Of a stretch of DNA of 64,000 nucleotides, positions 33,202-42,957 are shown in pieces. Each line of letters opens with the position of its first letter. Position 1 is the stretch's first letter. This stretch comes from Billgrantia aerodenitrificans (GTDB lineage: Bacteria; Pseudomonadota; Gammaproteobacteria; Pseudomonadales; Halomonadaceae): the NCBI RefSeq assembly GCF_021404405.1, contig NZ_JABFTV010000013.1, forward strand, positions 62,001 to 126,000, written 5' to 3'. The translations under genes were made by a program, and so were the position numbers. Under the pieces are notes generated by a model. The model was not told where the DNA came from and did no database searches. It saw only the letters and a program-made list of their open reading frames with translations.

Positions 33202-33255
33202 ATTTCGCCTCAGCCATGACGAGTGGCGCCCGACGAATTGATGCAGGTCAGTTTT
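33184..33255. repeat. 18-base perfect inverted repeat carrying two Anr-like sites
   Basis: AAAACTGACCTGCATCAA (33184-33201) and its exact complement (33238-33255) enclose 36 bases. Each arm contains one copy of the Anr-like 14-mer. The left arm serves the ccoM-like promoter; the right arm lies 27 bases past the stop of the FKBP gene, so on the minus strand the pair could also fold as a terminator, with TTTT at its end. Confidence 0.7.
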
Positions 33256-33281
33256 TGAGGGGGATTCGTGCGGGTTCGGCT

Positions 33282-33788
33282 TTAGGAAAGCTTGCGGTCT
33301 TCGACTTGGGCTGGCGTAACATCGTCGGGCAGCGGGTGCCCCTTGGCCAGCTCGGCGCGATTCGCCTCGCGCACGCTCAGCACTTCCAGCGCGTAGCTCA
33401 GGGTCTGGCCAGCCAGCGGGTGGTTGGTGTCGACCAGCACCTCGTCGTCGCTGACTTCGAGCACGGTGACGATCTGCGGGCCGTCATCGCCCGGCGTCTG
33501 GAAGCGCATGCCCGGCGTCAGCTCCTGCTGAGGAAAGGCGCTGCGGCCGAATGACTGCACCAGCTTCTCATTGCGCTCACCGTAGGCGTCCTGCGGCGGC
33601 AGCGTCACGTTCAGTCTGTCGCCGGGTGCGTGACCCTCGAGCTCGCGCTCGAGGCCGGCCATGATGTTGTCGTGGCCGTGTAGGTACTCGAGGGGCCTGG
33701 CACGTGCCCGCGAATCGTCGAGAATCTGGCCCTGCGCATCGCTCAGCACGTAGTGAAGGGTCACGACCCGCTGCGGGGCGATGTTCAT
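33282..33788 (-). CDS. FKBP-type peptidyl-prolyl isomerase, SlyD-like
   Basis: A 168-residue proline isomerase of the SlyD type, in which an insert-in-flap chaperone domain (about 65-125) interrupts the FKBP barrel. The N-terminal VVTLHYVLSDAQGQILDDS, with HGHDNIMAGLERELEGHAPGD (core GLERELEGHAPGD), and the closing NHPLAGQTLSYALEVLSVR pattern (core NHPLAGQTL) are standard. The long His/Cys-rich metal tail of E. coli SlyD is absent. It acts in the cytoplasm on slow-folding proteins. It follows rfaH after 63 bases on the same strand. Confidence 0.9.
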   Translation of the reverse strand: MNIAPQRVVTLHYVLSDAQGQILDDSRARARPLEYLHGHDNIMAGLERELEGHAPGDRLNVTLPPQDAYGERNEKLVQSFGRSAFPQQELTPGMRFQTPGDDGPQIVTVLEVSDDEVLVDTNHPLAGQTLSYALEVLSVREANRAELAKGHPLPDDVTPAQVEDRKLS

Positions 33789-33851
33789 GGTGAACTCCTG
33801 AGGCTCTGTGAGCGTTGATGGGTAGTGTCGGGGGAAAGACCGGCAGCCGCT

Positions 33852-34394
33852 TCAGTTGCCCGGGCGCAAGCTGGCCACGGGCATTTCCAACTGTTGCTGC
33901 CGGTTGAGCAGATTGAGTAGCACGATGGCCCGCTCATCGCCCTTGTGACTGGCAAAGACCGCCTGCAGATCCTTGAACGGCCCTTCGGTGATCTCCACCT
34001 TCTCGCCGGCACGGAAATAGACGTTGACGGTATTCTCCAGGCTCTGGGAGCCCTGCTCGCGCAGCATCGCGATGAGGTCGTCGTCGACCGGCAGCGGATG
34101 GTTGCCGAAATTGACGACACGCAGCACGCCACGAGTCGAGCGAATCGGTCGCCAGTTACTGGCAATTCGATCGAGGCGAATGAAAAGGTAATGAGGGAAC
34201 AACGGCTCATCCAGCCACACCAGCTTGCCCCCGCGTTTCTTCTGCACCTGCAGAATGGGGTGAAACAGTTCATAGCCCTGATTGGCCAGATGCTGTGCGG
34301 CACGGAAGGATTCTCCGCCCTTGCACTGAACGACGTACCACCGAGGCAAGTTATCGTCCGTGTCATCGATCGGCTGACGTTCGCTATGGCTCAT
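33852..34394 (-). CDS. rfaH: Transcription antitermination factor RfaH
   Basis: A 180-residue NusG paralogue. It has the NGN domain opening WYVVQCKGGESFRAAQHL (core WYVVQCK), the loop LFPHYLFIRLD, and a C-terminal KOW domain (KVEITEGPFKDLQAVFAS, core ITEGPFKDLQAVF). RfaH binds RNA polymerase paused at ops elements and lets long operons for LPS, capsule or similar be read and translated. AGGAGG before ATG 34394 fixes the start over a longer frame to 34580. I saw no ops element in the window. Confidence 0.88.
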   Translation of the reverse strand: MSHSERQPIDDTDDNLPRWYVVQCKGGESFRAAQHLANQGYELFHPILQVQKKRGGKLVWLDEPLFPHYLFIRLDRIASNWRPIRSTRGVLRVVNFGNHPLPVDDDLIAMLREQGSQSLENTVNVYFRAGEKVEITEGPFKDLQAVFASHKGDERAIVLLNLLNRQQQLEMPVASLRPGN

Positions 34395-34573
34395 GAAGGC
34401 CTCCTGATCGGAATTACCTGCTGGCATCGATGCCGGTGCTCTGCAACAATCGAGCGGCCGGACGATGGGTCCTCCTGGACCGTCCACCTCCGCTGAACGG
34501 CGGGTCATTCTAACATCGTTACGAGCCCCGGGCCGCCCCCTGGCCATCGTTACATCGAGGAGTTTCGCCACGC

Positions 34574-35941
34574 ATGACAATCCCTACCGCTCAGCGCAGT
34601 TGGGGAGCCGCCCTGGCCATCTACCTGCGCGCGCCCGTGATCACCATGCTGTTCCTGGGTTTCTCGGCCGGGCTGCCGTTCCTGCTGGTCTTTTCCACCC
34701 TTTCCGCATGGCTGCGCAGCGATGGCATCCAGGTGGCCGCCATCGGCTTCTTCTCCTGGATCGGCATGCTCTATTCGATCAAGTTCTTCTGGGCCCCCAT
34801 CGTCGACCGCCTGGCACTGCCTGTGCTGACCCGAACCTTCGGCCAGCGCCGCGGCTGGATGCTGCTGGCTCAGGCCATGATCGCCGGTGGGCTCGTCGGC
34901 CTGTCGAGCCTCGACCCACAGCAGAACCTGGCCCTGGTGGCCGCCTTCGCCCTGCTGGTCGCCTTCGGCTCGGCGACCCAGGACATCGCCATCGACGCCT
35001 TTCGCATCGAGTCGGCGCCGGATGACATCCAGGCGGCCATGGCCTCCACCTATATCATCGGCTATCGCGGCGGCCTGCTGGCCGCCGGCGCCGGCGCCCT
35101 CTACGTCGCCTCGTGGCTCTCCTGGCAGGCAGCCTACCTGGCCATGGCCCTGCTGGTCGGCGTGGGGGTGATCACGGTGCTGCTGCGCCCGGAGCCCAAG
35201 CGGCTGTCGCTCACCACTCAGCTGATCCACGAACCCAAGGTTCGGGCTTTCATCCGGGCCAGCCGCGGCAAACCGCGAGCGCTGCGCCGCCTGGGCGCGT
35301 GGCTGATCGGCGCGGTGATATGCCCTTTCACCGATTTCATTTCCCGTCATCGCCTCAAGGCGCTGTGGCTGCTGGTGTTCGTGGCCGTGTTCCGCATCAG
35401 CGACCTGGCCATGGCATCGATGGCGAATCCGCTCTATATCGACCTGGGCTTCTCCCTGGCGACCATCGCCAACGTGACCAACGTGTTCGGCATTGCCATG
35501 AGCATCAGCGGCGGCATTCTCGGCGGACTGCTGGTAGCGCGCTACGGCATCGGGCCGATCCTGGTGCTGGGCGCGGCGGCGGCCACCCTGACCAACCTGC
35601 TGTTCGCCGCCTTGGCGCTGGCCGGCCAGAGCCTGCCGATGCTGGTGATGGCCATCGTCGGCGACAACCTGGCCAATGGCCTGGCCAGTGCGGTGTTCAT
35701 CGCCTTCCTGTCGAGTCTGACCTCACGTGCCTACACCGCGACCCAATACGCACTGTTCTCTTCGCTGATGACGCTGCCGGGCAAGTTCCTGAGCGGCTTC
35801 GGCGGGCTGGTAGTGGCGGCAGAGGGCTACGCCACCTTTTTCGTCATTGCCACCGCGCTGGGATTGCCCGCCATTGCCTTGGCGATCTGGATCAGCCGCG
35901 ACAAGGATCTGGTACCGCCGCCGACGCCACGGGCCGCCTGA
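34574..35941 (+). CDS. ampG: AmpG-type muropeptide permease
   Basis: A 455-residue inner-membrane transporter of the MFS with about fourteen hydrophobic segments. GFSAGLPFLLVFSTLSAWLR (core GFSAGLPF), ATQDIAIDAFRIE and STYIIGYRGG are typical of AmpG, which imports anhydro-muropeptides for wall recycling. It fits with the AmiD-like amidase and lytic transglycosylase elsewhere in the window. GAGGAG lies about twelve bases upstream of the ATG. It is divergent from rfaH and convergent with the SEC-C protein, eight bases away. Confidence 0.88.
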   Translation: MTIPTAQRSWGAALAIYLRAPVITMLFLGFSAGLPFLLVFSTLSAWLRSDGIQVAAIGFFSWIGMLYSIKFFWAPIVDRLALPVLTRTFGQRRGWMLLAQAMIAGGLVGLSSLDPQQNLALVAAFALLVAFGSATQDIAIDAFRIESAPDDIQAAMASTYIIGYRGGLLAAGAGALYVASWLSWQAAYLAMALLVGVGVITVLLRPEPKRLSLTTQLIHEPKVRAFIRASRGKPRALRRLGAWLIGAVICPFTDFISRHRLKALWLLVFVAVFRISDLAMASMANPLYIDLGFSLATIANVTNVFGIAMSISGGILGGLLVARYGIGPILVLGAAAATLTNLLFAALALAGQSLPMLVMAIVGDNLANGLASAVFIAFLSSLTSRAYTATQYALFSSLMTLPGKFLSGFGGLVVAAEGYATFFVIATALGLPAIALAIWISRDKDLVPPPTPRAA

Positions 35942-35949
35942 CGGGAGTA

Positions 35950-37767
35950 TCAATCGTCAATCTGACTCTGCAGCCAGTCCAGCGCCCCCGTCGTGGCACG
36001 CCACTGGTCGCGCATCAGCGTGCGGTACTGCCACGCCTCGGCGCGGGTGCCGGGCTCGGCGACGTTGTCCGGGCCCAGTTGCACCGGGCGGGTCTGCTCG
36101 GCACACAGCATCGGCAGCGCGTGGGGATTGTGGCGACGCACGTCGCGCAGCGCCTCGTTGGCCTCGTCGATACGCTGCAGTCGGAACAGGGCCAGAGCTC
36201 GCCCCATGAGAAGGCCCAGCACCGGCGTATCGTCGCGCTGGGTCTCGGTCACGCTCAGCGCCTCACGGTCGCGCCCTTCCCGCAGCAGTTGATCCAGCAC
36301 CAGTTCCTGCAAGCCCAGACTGTCCTGGTCGTCGAGCGTCAATAGCCGCTCGGCCAGCCGCCGGGAACGCTCGCGAGCCCCCCGCTCCATGCCAACCACC
36401 AGCGCCAGCCCAGTGCGCAGCAGCACGGCGTTGTCGGCGCTGTCCCAAAGAAACGGCCCCTCGCCCTCGCCGCGAATGCGCTCGAGCCAACGCTCGAGAC
36501 GGTCGGAGAGCGGTTCGAACAGGCTGGGCGACATCCACGGCAGACTGCCGAAGCGACTGGTCAGGGCCAGGGTGAGCGACTGCACCACCCGCGGCGAATC
36601 GAGCCACTCCGGATGCGCGCAAAGTTCACGCAGCCAGTCGCCGGCCTGCAGCCAAGGGTCACCCTTGAGTCCCAGGGCACTGTCGTCGTCCACGTCGACC
36701 TGGAAGTGCTTCTGCCAGGCAGCGAATAGGGTGTCTTCACGGGCGCTGCTACGATATTCCAGTTCGCCGTTCTCGGTCTCGCCAATGTTCAGCCCAGGGG
36801 CCGGCGGCAGCTCCGCCAGCAGTGCCTGCAGCGAAGCCAGCGGCTCCGCCAGGTCCTCTTCGGCGTTGAGCAACTGATCGGCGAGGGTGGCGCCCGGATT
36901 CTCCGCCAGATCGGCCAGGAACTGCAGCTGCTCGGGCTCGAGGTCGCCCTTGCGGGCCAGACGCCGGAACCAGAAGCGGGCCCGCTCGGCGGCTTCCTGC
37001 TCGTGCCCTTCGTGCAGCAGCAGCATGGCTTCGATGTAGGCCAGGGTCGGCGAGTCGGGCAGCGCCTGCTGGGCGCGCACGAAGGCGGCGCGGGCGCTGT
37101 CCAGATCGTCGCTGTCGAGGTGCATGAGGCACAGGCGCTCCAGCGCCACCCCGCGCAGGAACAGCGGGCCGCGGTCGAGCACCTCATCGAGCAGCTCGGC
37201 CCGCTTACGAGTGAAGCCGCGCTCCTGGTAGAGGTCGATCAGCAGCTCGAAGGCCGGCTCGGCCTGAGCCGGAAGGCGCGACCAGTCGGCGCGCTGGAAC
37301 AGCGATTCGAGGATCTGCTGGGCGCGACCGCGCTGGCCGGTTTCGGCGGCGATAAGACCTGCTTCCAGCAGGGCCTGAGCGGGCGCATGGCCGCTCTCCA
37401 GGGCCGCCTTGAGGGTGGGCCCCTTCCAGTCGCGCAGCGAGAGCATCCACATCAGGTGGTCCGGCACTTCGGCCGGCATCGCGACGGCTCCGCAGCAGTG
37501 CTTGGTCTTGCGCCCGGAGTCGCACCAGCAGGGTTCGTTGCGGCCCGGACGTGCCAGCGGCTCACAGGTGAAGCCGGCGCGCTCCAGCGGGGTCTGGCTC
37601 CACAGGATGGGCGCCATTGCCTGGGCCATGGCCAGATCGCCGCCCATCAGTTCGGCGCCCTCCTCGCGCGCCCAGGCCATGAACGCCGGATAGCGCTCTT
37701 CCTCTCGGATGGCTGCCAAGGCACCCGAGGCAAAACCCAGCAGCTGCTCCACCCATACTGCCAGCAT
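35950..37767 (-). CDS. SEC-C motif and TPR-like repeat protein
   Basis: A 605-residue cytoplasmic protein. Near residue 75-92 is a SEC-C zinc motif, RNEPCWCDSGRKTKHCCG (CxCx8CC), like the one at the SecA tail. The rest is helical, with TPR-like repeats (about 130-300) such as ERLCLMHLDSDDLDSARAAF (core HLDSDDLDSARAAF), then a long helical region. No enzyme motif is visible. The function is unknown; SEC-C proteins are thought to bind proteins or ribosomes through the zinc site. GGAGAGAG before the ATG supports the start at 37767. Confidence 0.75.
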   Translation of the reverse strand: MLAVWVEQLLGFASGALAAIREEERYPAFMAWAREEGAELMGGDLAMAQAMAPILWSQTPLERAGFTCEPLARPGRNEPCWCDSGRKTKHCCGAVAMPAEVPDHLMWMLSLRDWKGPTLKAALESGHAPAQALLEAGLIAAETGQRGRAQQILESLFQRADWSRLPAQAEPAFELLIDLYQERGFTRKRAELLDEVLDRGPLFLRGVALERLCLMHLDSDDLDSARAAFVRAQQALPDSPTLAYIEAMLLLHEGHEQEAAERARFWFRRLARKGDLEPEQLQFLADLAENPGATLADQLLNAEEDLAEPLASLQALLAELPPAPGLNIGETENGELEYRSSAREDTLFAAWQKHFQVDVDDDSALGLKGDPWLQAGDWLRELCAHPEWLDSPRVVQSLTLALTSRFGSLPWMSPSLFEPLSDRLERWLERIRGEGEGPFLWDSADNAVLLRTGLALVVGMERGARERSRRLAERLLTLDDQDSLGLQELVLDQLLREGRDREALSVTETQRDDTPVLGLLMGRALALFRLQRIDEANEALRDVRRHNPHALPMLCAEQTRPVQLGPDNVAEPGTRAEAWQYRTLMRDQWRATTGALDWLQSQIDD

Positions 37768-37874
37768 TCACTCTCTCCGCCAGTTCGAAAATGGCGCATA
37801 TAGTAACAGGGAAGCGTGACTCGGTGTTGTGCGCAAGGAGCGTTCGCACCCGTCCCGGGTTCCGCCCTCGGAAC

Positions 37875-39119
37875 TCAACGGCGCGCCCATTCCAACAGCG
37901 GCCGGGTACGGGCGTGCATGTCCAGGCGGGCCCCCAGGCGTACCAGGTTCCAGTAGTGCCCGTTCAAAGTGCGCGAGAGCAGCAGCACGTCGGCAGGCGG
38001 CTGCAGGCGGTCCATGGCCGCCCACACCTTGGGCGTGAGATCGCGCAAGCGGCGATGCACCCTGACATCCGAGAAGTCCTGGGGGCCGGGCTCGAACAGC
38101 GGCGCCACGGCCTCGGCCGATTCACGATACAGTGCCAACGGCGCCCCTTGCCCCTGGCGTCCGCCCAGCCGACGCAGGGCATCGTCCATCGCCATGGGGT
38201 CGCCGGCCAGGGTGGCATCGAGCAGTTGCATCATGGCGCGGAGGTGAACTTCGGGGACTGGGATCACCGCTCCCAGGTCGTAGATCACCAGCCGGCCATC
38301 GGCGGTCACGGCAAAGTTGCCGGCATGCGGGTCGGCATGCAGTTCACCATGTGTGAACAGCTCTTCGGTGAGCCAATCGGCAAGCGTTGCGGCAACGCGC
38401 TGGCAGGTCGCATCGTCGGCCTGCTCCAGCTCGCGCAGCGGCGTGCCGGCCACGTAACGCATGGCCAGTACCCTCGGCCCGGAAAGCTCGGGCAGCGGCG
38501 CGGGAATGAGCAACCCCTCGAGATGGGCATAGCGCTGGCGATAGCGTGCCAGCGCGTTGGCCTCGGCATGGTAGTCGAGCTCGCCGCGCAGACTGGCGGC
38601 AAGCTCCTCGAACAGCGCATCCAGGCGTACCTGGGGCACCTTCAGCCAGCGCCCAAGCCGCATGATGCGTCGCAGCTGGGCCAGATCGCCTTCCAGGATC
38701 TCGGCCAGGCCCGGGTACTGCACCTTGAGCACCAGAGTCTCGCCGGCATGGGTGACCGCGCGATGCACCTGTCCCATCGAAGCACTGGCGAAAGGCCGTG
38801 TCTCGACCTCACGGAAGTGACGCTCCAGGTCGCCGTACTGCTCCTCCAGAGTGCGGCGAATGCCCTCCCAGGGCATCGGTTCGGCCTGGCGCTGCAGGCG
38901 AGCCAGCTCCTCGGCGAGATCGGGCGGCAGCAGGTCGTCCCACTGGGCCACGATCTGGGCCAGTTTCATGGCCGGCCCCTTGAGTTCGGAGAGGCCGTCG
39001 AACAGCGCCTCGCCCAAGGCGCGCCAATCGGCTTCGCCACCGAAGCGACTGCGCAGAAACGCCCCGCCGGTACGCGCACCGAGACCGAAAAGCCGTCTCG
39101 TCCTTCCTCGCTCACGCAT
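37875..39119 (-). CDS. ABC1/AarF/UbiB family atypical kinase
   Basis: A 414-residue member of the ABC1 (UbiB/ADCK) kinase-like family. The family KxGQ-type helix is LKGPAMKLAQ, the Ala-rich loop in place of the glycine loop reads ASASMGQVHRA, the lysine lies in LVLKVQYPG, the catalytic segment is LHADPHAGNF and the metal aspartate YDLGA. These proteins act in ubiquinone or lipid metabolism as ATPases. No C-terminal membrane helices are seen, unlike UbiB, so this is a paralogue. AGGAGAGC before the ATG supports the start. It is divergent from topB. Confidence 0.88.
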   Translation of the reverse strand: MRERGRTRRLFGLGARTGGAFLRSRFGGEADWRALGEALFDGLSELKGPAMKLAQIVAQWDDLLPPDLAEELARLQRQAEPMPWEGIRRTLEEQYGDLERHFREVETRPFASASMGQVHRAVTHAGETLVLKVQYPGLAEILEGDLAQLRRIMRLGRWLKVPQVRLDALFEELAASLRGELDYHAEANALARYRQRYAHLEGLLIPAPLPELSGPRVLAMRYVAGTPLRELEQADDATCQRVAATLADWLTEELFTHGELHADPHAGNFAVTADGRLVIYDLGAVIPVPEVHLRAMMQLLDATLAGDPMAMDDALRRLGGRQGQGAPLALYRESAEAVAPLFEPGPQDFSDVRVHRRLRDLTPKVWAAMDRLQPPADVLLLSRTLNGHYWNLVRLGARLDMHARTRPLLEWARR

Positions 39120-39252
39120 GTGGATGCTCTCCTAGCCTTTGCTGCCGAACCACGATACAGGAACCGTACAGCTTTTTGGCGCACGACATCTGGTCTTACC
39201 GTCGGGTTACTGTAAGAATATCCATAAACGAACTCCCGAGTCAGAGTCTTTC

Positions 39253-41187
39253 ATGCGCCTGATCATTGCCGAGAAACCCAGCCTCGCCCGAGCCATCGCC
39301 GACGCCCTGCCGGGCGACACGAAGCGTGAGGACGGCGCCCTGCGCGGCAACGATACCGTCGTCACCTGGTGCCTGGGCCACCTGCTGGAGCAGGCTCCTC
39401 CCGATGCCTACGATAGCGCCTACAAGCAGTGGCGGCTGGACCATTTGCCGATCCTGCCGACCCGATGGCAACTGGCGCCACGTCCCAAGGCCAGAGGCCA
39501 GCTCGCCGTGATTCGCAAGCTGCTCAAGCAGGCCCGCGTGGTAGTGCATGCCGGCGATCCGGACCGCGAAGGCCAGCTGCTGGTGCAGGAAGTGATCGAA
39601 TATCTGGGCTGGAAGGGGCCGGTGGCGCGTCTGCTGGTCAACGACCTCAACCGGCCTGCGGTACAGCGCGCCTTGTCCCGCCTGGAGGACAACGCCCGAT
39701 ATCAGCCGCTCTATCGCGCCGCCGAGTCGCGCTCCCGGGCCGACTGGCTGTACGGCATCAACCTGACCCGCGCCTGGACCCTGACCGGCCGTCAGGCCGG
39801 CCACGACGGGGTGCTCTCGGTGGGCCGTGTGCAGACCCCGGTGCTTGGCCTGGTGGTGCGCCGCGACGCCGAGATCCGCGACTTCAGGCCCTATCCCTTC
39901 CACGTGCTGTGGGCCGATCTGGCAGTCGCCAACGGCAGCCTGCGCGCCTGGTGGCAGCCCGGCGAGCAGCACCGCCTTGACGAGCAGGGCCACCTGCTCG
40001 AGCGCGCCCCGGCCGAGGTGCTGGCGGCAAGTCTGCCAGGCGCCGAGGGGCGTCTGACGTCGCTAGAGAGCCGCCAGAAACGCCAGGCCGCTCCGCTGCC
40101 CTATTCGCTTTCTGCCCTGCAGGTGGACGCCGCACGGCGTTTCGGCCTCTCCGCCCAGATGGTGCTTGATATCTGCCAGCGGCTCTACGAACGCCACAAG
40201 CTGATCACCTACCCACGTTCAGACTGTCGCTACCTGCCCGAGGAGCATCTGGTCCAGGCGCGCGCCACGCTGAGCGGCGCCTGCAGCCAGGACGAGACGC
40301 TACGCAGCTGGCTCGCTGGCGCCGATTTCGCGCTGCGCTCCAAGGCCTGGGACGACAGGAAGGTCGGAGCCCACCACGCCTTGGCGCCCACCGGCAAACC
40401 GGCCGAACTTGCACGCCTGGAGCGTGCCGAAGCCGATGTGTTCCGACTGATCGCCCGCAACGTGTTGGCCCAGTTCTACCCGCCGCTGATCGCTCGTGAG
40501 GTGAAGGCGGAATTTACCATTATGGGCGAGCGCTTCCGCGCCAGCGGACAGGAACTGCTGCAGCCAGGCTGGAAGCCACTCTTCACCACCCGCGACGAGG
40601 CTCCACCGCTGCCACCTCTCAGTGAGGGGGAAGGCTGTCGGGTCACGGCAAGCGCCGTGGAAGATCGCGAGACGCGCCCGCCAGAACCCTTCACCGATGC
40701 CAGTCTGATCAAGGCGATGATGAACATTGCCCGCTACGTCGACGACCCCGAGGTCAAGCGCACCCTGCGTGAGCACGACGGCCTGGGCACCGAAGCGACC
40801 CGCGCCGGCATCATCGAGACGCTGATCGAGCGCGGCTATCTGGTACGCCAGAACAAGGCGCTGCGCGCCACTCGCCTGGGCAGCGGTCTGATCGCCTCGC
40901 TGCCCGATGCCGCGACCCGTCCCGAGCGCACGGCGCTATGGGAGCAGCGCCTGACGGCGATTGCCGAACGCGACGACGACCCGGCCCCCTTTTTCAGCGC
41001 TCTCGTCGACGACCTGCGCGGCCTGCTGAGCAAGGCCGACTCGCAGCGACTGCGCCAGGCCATGGCCGCGGCCCAGGGCGAGGTAGCGACCGGCTCGCGT
41101 AGCCCCCGACGCAAATCGTCCGGCAAGCCGCGGCGTAGCCGAGCGGCGTCGACACGAGGGCAACGCAAGCCACGCACCAAGGCCTAG
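39253..41187 (+). CDS. topB: DNA topoisomerase III
   Basis: A 644-residue type IA topoisomerase, close to the 653 residues of E. coli TopB. The Toprim domain starts with LIIAEKPSLARAIA and holds the acidic triad GDPDREGQ; the active-site tyrosine is in LITYPRSDCRYL. The last ~40 residues are very basic and Ser/Arg-rich, a DNA-binding tail without zinc fingers. It passes single strands to resolve linked replication or recombination products. The ribosome site before ATG 39253 is weak, but the family alignment supports this start over an upstream one. Confidence 0.95.
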   Translation: MRLIIAEKPSLARAIADALPGDTKREDGALRGNDTVVTWCLGHLLEQAPPDAYDSAYKQWRLDHLPILPTRWQLAPRPKARGQLAVIRKLLKQARVVVHAGDPDREGQLLVQEVIEYLGWKGPVARLLVNDLNRPAVQRALSRLEDNARYQPLYRAAESRSRADWLYGINLTRAWTLTGRQAGHDGVLSVGRVQTPVLGLVVRRDAEIRDFRPYPFHVLWADLAVANGSLRAWWQPGEQHRLDEQGHLLERAPAEVLAASLPGAEGRLTSLESRQKRQAAPLPYSLSALQVDAARRFGLSAQMVLDICQRLYERHKLITYPRSDCRYLPEEHLVQARATLSGACSQDETLRSWLAGADFALRSKAWDDRKVGAHHALAPTGKPAELARLERAEADVFRLIARNVLAQFYPPLIAREVKAEFTIMGERFRASGQELLQPGWKPLFTTRDEAPPLPPLSEGEGCRVTASAVEDRETRPPEPFTDASLIKAMMNIARYVDDPEVKRTLREHDGLGTEATRAGIIETLIERGYLVRQNKALRATRLGSGLIASLPDAATRPERTALWEQRLTAIAERDDDPAPFFSALVDDLRGLLSKADSQRLRQAMAAAQGEVATGSRSPRRKSSGKPRRSRAASTRGQRKPRTKA

Positions 41188-41263
41188 CCGTGCCTGACAC
41201 GTCGGGCTGGCGTGATTCGGCAAGCCATCGGTATGCTGCCGTATTCCATCAACGAGGCGCACC

Positions 41264-42169
41264 ATGAACGAGCAGACTCACCTGGTCGTCGGCCCCGGCG
41301 CCCTGGGCCGGCTCGTGGCCCTGCACCTGGCGGGTGTGGCACCGGTCAAGGTGGCCGGACGGCGGGGCCTGCCCACCACGCAGACCCTCGTCACGCCGGA
41401 AGGCATAAGGCGCACCGTGCCGCTGGCCACGACCACCCTGGCGGAGCTGCCGCCGCTGGCGCCGGCGTATCTGCACCTGACCACCAAGGCCTACGACGCC
41501 CATACAGCCTACGAGAGCGCCATGGCCCGGCTCACCGGCAGCCCGATTCTTGTGCTGTGGCAGAACGGCTATCAGGTCCAGCCCGAACTTCAGCGCCGCC
41601 ACCCGGGGCCCGTGCTGTGCGCCTCCACCACAGAGGGTGCCTGGCTCTCGGGCGACGAGGGCGTGACCCATGCCGGACGCGGCATCACCTACCTCGGCGA
41701 TCTGACCGGCCGCCATGCCGAATGCAGCCGTCAGCTCGCCGCTACGCTGAATCGCGCGGGTCTGGCCGCCGAAGCGGTGACGGACATCGAGACGCGGCTA
41801 TGGCACAAGCTGGCGATAAACGCAGCGATCAACCCCCTGGTGGCGCGCTACCGTATCCGCAACGGTCAGCTGCGCGACCGGCCGTTTCGTCCCATGGTGG
41901 AGCGTGTCGTCGACGAGGTGGCCGCGATCATGGCGAACGTGGGCGTACCTCCACCCCCGACAGGCTGGCACGCGCTGGTGTGGCAGGTGATCGAGGGCAC
42001 CGCCAACAATCGCGCCTCGATGCTGCAGGACGTGCTCGCAGGCAGGCCGACCGAACGCGACGCCATACTCGGACCTCTGCTCGCTGCCGCCCACGAACAT
42101 GGCCTCGATACGCCTTGTCTCGAGGAGCTTTACGGCTACCTGGCGAGCGTCTCGGTTACGCTTCGTTGA
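41264..42169 (+). CDS. panE: 2-dehydropantoate 2-reductase (PanE/ApbA family)
   Basis: A 301-residue NADPH-dependent reductase that would make pantoate for CoA synthesis. The nucleotide loop VVGPGALGRLVA is at residues 8-19, the catalytic lysine and substrate asparagines in WHKLAINAAINPL, and the C-terminal substrate domain is complete with EGTANNRASMLQDV. Other pantothenate genes are not adjacent, and ketoacid-reductase paralogues exist, so the exact substrate is likely rather than certain. It follows topB after 76 bases on the same strand. Confidence 0.8.
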   Translation: MNEQTHLVVGPGALGRLVALHLAGVAPVKVAGRRGLPTTQTLVTPEGIRRTVPLATTTLAELPPLAPAYLHLTTKAYDAHTAYESAMARLTGSPILVLWQNGYQVQPELQRRHPGPVLCASTTEGAWLSGDEGVTHAGRGITYLGDLTGRHAECSRQLAATLNRAGLAAEAVTDIETRLWHKLAINAAINPLVARYRIRNGQLRDRPFRPMVERVVDEVAAIMANVGVPPPPTGWHALVWQVIEGTANNRASMLQDVLAGRPTERDAILGPLLAAAHEHGLDTPCLEELYGYLASVSVTLR

Positions 42170-42300
42170 AGCCCGGTCTGGCGATACTCTGGCCATGCTG
42201 CTAGGCTTTTGTGGGGATCCTCAAAGGCATGCGCATAATTTTGCGACCAAGCCTGAGGCATCACTACTGATTCATCGCACAGGGAAATGGATCTGAAAAC

Positions 42301-42957
42301 ATGAAGGCGTGTTTCAGAGGTGCCGTGGCCATGGCCGCCTGCCTGACGCTGTTGCCGCTGTCGGCCATGGCGGACGACGGCATGTCCGTCGCGGATAAGC
42401 CCCTGGCATACTCCCACGCTTCCCTCGACCTGCTAGCCGCCCTGTCGCACTCTCCCTTGAACACTCCCGCCTATGCCGGCAAGAACAGCGACCTGATGTA
42501 TCTCGACAACGGTCTGGTGCTGGAGGGCAGCGACCTGCAGACGCCGGATGGCTACACTTCGGGCTTTCGGGTGACAGCAGGCTTCTCGCCGGTCAACCTG
42601 CCGCGGCTCGACCTGGGGGCCGAGTTCACCTACCGCGAAAGTGACGAGGTGCCGACCCGCCACGCTGACCAGGCGCTGCTGGTGAATACCACGACCTTGG
42701 GCGGCAGCCTGGTAGCGGGCGTGCGGCTGGGCCAACTGGGCCTCTATGCCAAGTCGGGCTTTGCCGAATGGGAGGGCGACCCGGTGACCCAGAGCGAGTC
42801 GCTCTACATGGCGACCGCCGGCACCGCCAGGATTCAGGGCTTCGGCGCCCGGCTGCAGCACAACCGCCTGGTGAGCCGGCTCGAATTCGAGGAGATCGAC
42901 GCCCCAAGCATGGCGCACCTGAACCTCATTACCGCCTCGCTGCACTACGCCTTCTAA
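42301..42957 (+). CDS. YfaZ-like or unknown outer-membrane barrel protein
   Basis: A 218-residue exported protein. The signal peptide (AVAMAACLTLLPLSAMA) is cleaved before DDGMS. The mature part is rich in alternating strands such as FRVTAGFSPVNLPRLDLGAEF (core LDLGAEFTYRES), GGSLVAGVRLGQLGLYAKSG (core VRLGQLGLYAKSG) and ends in SLHYAF; the terminal phenylalanine is the usual outer-membrane barrel signature. This suggests an eight-strand barrel. The family is not recognised with certainty, and the function is unknown. AGGGAA lies about 15 bases before the ATG. Confidence 0.65.
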   Translation: MKACFRGAVAMAACLTLLPLSAMADDGMSVADKPLAYSHASLDLLAALSHSPLNTPAYAGKNSDLMYLDNGLVLEGSDLQTPDGYTSGFRVTAGFSPVNLPRLDLGAEFTYRESDEVPTRHADQALLVNTTTLGGSLVAGVRLGQLGLYAKSGFAEWEGDPVTQSESLYMATAGTARIQGFGARLQHNRLVSRLEFEEIDAPSMAHLNLITASLHYAF

